Source: Bacteroidales bacterium UBA5342 (lineage in GTDB: Bacteria; Bacteroidota; Bacteroidia; Bacteroidales; UBA5342). From it: DNA of 7,303 nucleotides. Position 1 is the stretch's first letter, and every line of letters starts with the position of its first letter. The translations under genes and the position numbers were made by a program. The stretch covers positions 2,947 to 10,249 of the forward strand of contig DHQI01000072.1 of NCBI GenBank assembly GCA_002408065.1. Direction: 5' to 3'. The notes under the pieces were generated by a model. The model searched no databases, had not been told where the DNA came from, and saw nothing but the letters and a program-made list of their open reading frames with translations. Shown here one piece after another: positions 6,212-7,303 of the stretch.

Positions 6212-6234
6212 AGAATAATATTTTAGATTGGCAA
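6204..6234 (-). promoter_or_regulatory. Probable promoter of the six-TM / regulator operon
   Basis: On the minus strand TTG (6234-6232) is followed after 21 bp by TACTTTG (6210-6204), a good Bacteroidota-type arrangement though one base shorter than TAnnTTTG. Upstream of it, 6235-6255 is a near-perfect AT palindrome (ATA, seven T, eight A, TAT) that could act as an UP-like element. The operator covers the -7 element, as expected for repression. Confidence 0.55.
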
Positions 6235-6285
6235 ATATTTTTTTAAAAAAAATATGGGATGGGTATAACGCGACTAATACAACTA

Positions 6286-6330
6286 TTTGAAATCAAGGTT
6301 TTAGCAAGGTTTTAATTTTTCCATTTCAAA
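6286..6330. repeat. Inverted repeat enclosing an 11-bp direct duplication
   Basis: TTTGAAAT (6286-6293) and ATTTCAAA (6323-6330) are perfect 8-bp inverted arms. Between them CAAGGTTTTAG is immediately repeated as CAAGGTTTTAA (6294-6304, 6305-6315). The next hairpin starts 3 bp later. It could be a binding site or recombination relic; no function can be assigned. Confidence 0.6.
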
Positions 6331-6332
6331 CA

Positions 6333-6365
6333 CTGTCAGGCCCCTCAAAAAAGGGATGCTGACAG
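6333..6365. terminator. Stem-loop, possible terminator
   Basis: CTGTCAG (6333-6339) pairs perfectly with CTGACAG (6359-6365), and inside it CCCT pairs with AGGG around a CAAAAA loop, with a small internal asymmetry (GC against ATG). On the plus strand GTTTTG follows; on the minus strand GTGTTTG follows. Neither tail is strong and no intact gene ends here, so it may be the terminator of a lost gene or a protein-binding site. Confidence 0.45.
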
Positions 6366-6449
6366 GTTTTGCCGCAGAATAAAAATCCTAAAAGCGGTGT
6401 ATATAAACGAAAATCTCGCAGCGTTGACACCTCACCTACCGTTCCCCAA

Positions 6450-6584
6450 CTGCAGCATACCGATAATATATCTATTCACGAGTACTTTATTACGCCCAAT
6501 TAAAATCGACTAATGTCCGATGACAGTAATGTGCCGGTATCCAGACGGAAAAAGGAAGAGGTATTGGCAGAACTGAAAGAGTAA
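6450..6584 (+). pseudogene. Decayed C-terminal fragment resembling a LytTR-type DNA-binding domain
   Basis: One plus-strand frame reads LQHTDNISIHEYFITPN, a TAA at 6501-6503, then NRLMSDDSNVPVSRRKKEEV and LAELKE, with a stop at 6582-6584. The tail closely resembles the LytTR ending (roughly NRLxxSDGxxVPVSRRKKxE), and ISIHEYFITPN resembles the (F)xRIHxSYIVN strand-helix segment that precedes it. About seven residues normally lying between the two are missing. LytTR proteins are response-regulator output domains in Bacteroidota. The upstream part of such a gene was not found, and an ATG at 6513 would give only 23 residues. It is the only coding-like signal on the plus strand. The assignment rests on a short motif and is tentative. 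Confidence 0.4.
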
Positions 6585-6680
6585 ACCACAATCTCAACCA
6601 TAAAAAAGATGCAAAATATAGCACCTCTACCGAAGAATAAATTTACGGCACTAAACACTACAACATTGCAGGGACTATTA

Positions 6681-6720
6681 ACTTTAGCTCACTTTAGTTC
6701 ACTCAAGTACACTTTAGGCA
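6681..6720. repeat. Four-copy 10-bp tandem repeat
   Basis: ACTTTAGCTC, ACTTTAGTTC, ACTCAAGTAC and ACTTTAGGCA lie head to tail: a degenerate 10-bp unit with consensus near ACTTTAGNNC. The period is close to one DNA helical turn, so all copies face the same side. It lies about 70 bp downstream of the hslR stop codon. Confidence 0.65.
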
Positions 6721-6762
6721 CTTATCAGAAGCCCTCACAAATATCATTTCTGCACTCTCTAC

Positions 6763-6787
6763 AGATCCAAACTTATATTTCGGATCT
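6763..6787 (-). terminator. Hairpin at the hslR stop codon
   Basis: AGATCC and GGATCT form a 6-bp stem that begins at the last base of the hslR TAA. On the minus strand it extends by a G-U wobble and two A-U pairs to nine pairs with a 7-base loop. No T run follows, so it is more likely a 3'-end stabiliser or weak terminator than a strong intrinsic terminator. Confidence 0.4.
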
Positions 6788-7167
6788 TAATCATCCCAAT
6801 CCATCAACTTATCAATCTCGCGGCGTTCGCGTTTGGTAGGTCGGCCGGTTCCTTTTTTGCGGCCAAGGGAATAGCTGAGCTTATGCATTTCCAGCACTTC
6901 TTTTTGCTCGTCGGAAGTAATGTCTTTGATAAAGTCAGGCACCAATTTAGCGCCCATACGTTTTTCGGAGAGTTGGAGTACTTTGTAGGAATAAGTCACC
7001 GGAGGTTTGGTTACCGCTACAGTATCGCCCACACGCACCATACGGGCCGGTTTCACTGTTGCACCATTAATGGTCACACGCCCTTTTCCGCATTCTTCAG
7101 CAGCAAGAGAGCGCGTCTTAAACAAACGAACCGCCCAAATGAATTTGTCTATTCTTACTTCGTCCAT
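6787..7167 (-). CDS. hslR: S4-domain RNA-binding protein, Hsp15-like
   Basis: 126 residues, close to the 133 of E. coli Hsp15. The S4 domain occupies about residues 4-60: VRIDKFIWAVRLFKTRSLA (4-22) is the alpha-L RNA-binding start, followed by GKGRVTINGATVKPARMVRVGD (27-48). The C-terminal extension is rich in lysine and arginine, with GRKKGTGRPTKRERREIDKL (102-121), matching the RPDKKERRDL ending of Hsp15. In E. coli, Hsp15 binds 50S subunits carrying a nascent chain after premature dissociation and helps recycle them in heat-stressed cells; this role is inferred here by homology. ATG 7167 puts the S4 domain at the normal N-terminal position. No clear promoter match was found in the 136 bp upstream. 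The neighbouring 603-bp gap isolates it from the six-TM operon. Confidence 0.9.
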   Translation of the reverse strand: MDEVRIDKFIWAVRLFKTRSLAAEECGKGRVTINGATVKPARMVRVGDTVAVTKPPVTYSYKVLQLSEKRMGAKLVPDFIKDITSDEQKEVLEMHKLSYSLGRKKGTGRPTKRERREIDKLMDWDD

Positions 7168-7176
7168 AATAATGTG

Positions 7177-7207
7177 TCAATGATTCATTGATTCAATGAG
7201 TCAATGT
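7177..7207. repeat. Cluster of TCAATGA direct and inverted repeats upstream of hslR
   Basis: TCAATGA occurs at 7177-7183 and 7193-7199, a near copy (TCAATGT) at 7201-7207, and the inverted form TCATTGA at 7185-7191. The latter and the 7193-7199 copy make a perfect 15-bp palindrome centred on T7192. It lies 10-40 bp upstream of the hslR start, where an operator or a structured leader could act; short-repeat expansion is equally possible. Confidence 0.6.
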
Positions 7208-7248
7208 TTTTGTCACGTCTTAATAATGCAGGAATAACAGAATTAAGT

Positions 7249-7294
7249 GAATGAGAGAATTATTTTGTGACGTAGAATACATATTCTCGCATTC
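7249..7294. repeat. 12-bp inverted repeat near the right edge
   Basis: GAATGAGAGAAT (7249-7260) and ATTCTCGCATTC (7283-7294) are inverted arms with one mismatch and a 22-bp loop. There is no clear T run on either side. It may be the 3' structure of a gene beyond the window or a regulatory site for hslR. A near-direct repeat on the minus strand (ACGTCACAAAA and ACGTGACAAAA, around 7264-7274 and 7207-7217) is in the same interval. Confidence 0.5.
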
Positions 7295-7303
7295 AATCAT
7301 TTT

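Larger units (their letters stand above)
6184..6786. other. 603-bp interval without an intact gene
   Basis: After the promoter and operator of the six-TM gene (6191-6255), this stretch holds an inverted repeat enclosing a duplicated 11-mer (6286-6330), a hairpin (6333-6365), a decayed plus-strand fragment resembling LytTR (6450-6584), a 10-bp tandem repeat (6681-6720) and a hairpin at the hslR stop (6763-6787). No tRNA or transposase was seen. From 6585 to 6680 I see nothing. It looks like the scar of lost genes. Confidence 0.7.

Noticed and set aside
6477..6488. GAGTACTTTATT as a possible third operator
   Set aside because: The half-site differs at its last base and has no facing arm; it is better explained as part of the LytTR-like remnant.
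6609..6839. A 76-residue plus-strand open frame
   Set aside because: Its last 50 bases are antisense to hslR, its middle is the 10-bp tandem repeat, and the translation has low complexity with no recognisable domain.
6978..6985. A third GTACTTTG inside hslR
   Set aside because: Only one half-site is present; the facing arm at the 5-bp spacing reads ATAAGTCA and does not match. It is codon sequence within a conserved gene.

Overview
This window most likely comes from a member of the Bacteroidota, probably order Bacteroidales. The evidence is the Bacteroides-like V-type ATPase B subunit, the CreD/winged-helix/membrane-protein cluster, and promoter-like elements of the TTG / TAnnTTTG type with weak Shine-Dalgarno signals. 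Every intact gene lies on the minus strand. No tRNA, rRNA, CRISPR array or complete mobile element was seen.

Layout in window order, so downstream to upstream for the minus-strand genes. (1) 1-1008: a MiaB-type radical SAM tRNA methylthiotransferase (mtaB), cut by the left edge. (2) 1097-1655: a RhuM-family pseudogene with one nonsense codon and an internal deletion, lying between mtaB and coaD. (3) 1679-2143: coaD, phosphopantetheine adenylyltransferase of coenzyme A synthesis. Its leader contains an unusual 20-bp-arm inverted repeat just after a good promoter match. (4) 2322-3641: a complete V-type ATPase subunit B with its own apparent promoter and terminator, and no other V-ATPase subunit in the window. 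(5) 3839-6183: a three-gene module, read in the order six-TM membrane protein, small winged-helix regulator, CreD-like membrane protein. (6) 6184-6786: 603 bp without an intact gene, holding hairpins, short repeats and a plus-strand remnant resembling the C-terminus of a LytTR regulator. (7) 6787-7167: an Hsp15-like S4 RNA-binding protein. (8) 7168-7303: repeat-rich sequence at the right edge.

The best candidate for a coherent system is the 3839-6183 module. A 21-bp palindrome (GTACTTTG, 5-bp spacer, CAAAGTAC) lies just upstream of creD, and a near-identical copy lies just upstream of the six-TM gene. Each copy contains the likely TACTTTG promoter element. The simplest inference is that the 96-residue winged-helix protein between the two sites binds both and represses its own operon and creD. 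mtaB, coaD and hslR are housekeeping genes. The rhuM and LytTR remnants show that non-core genes have decayed here.
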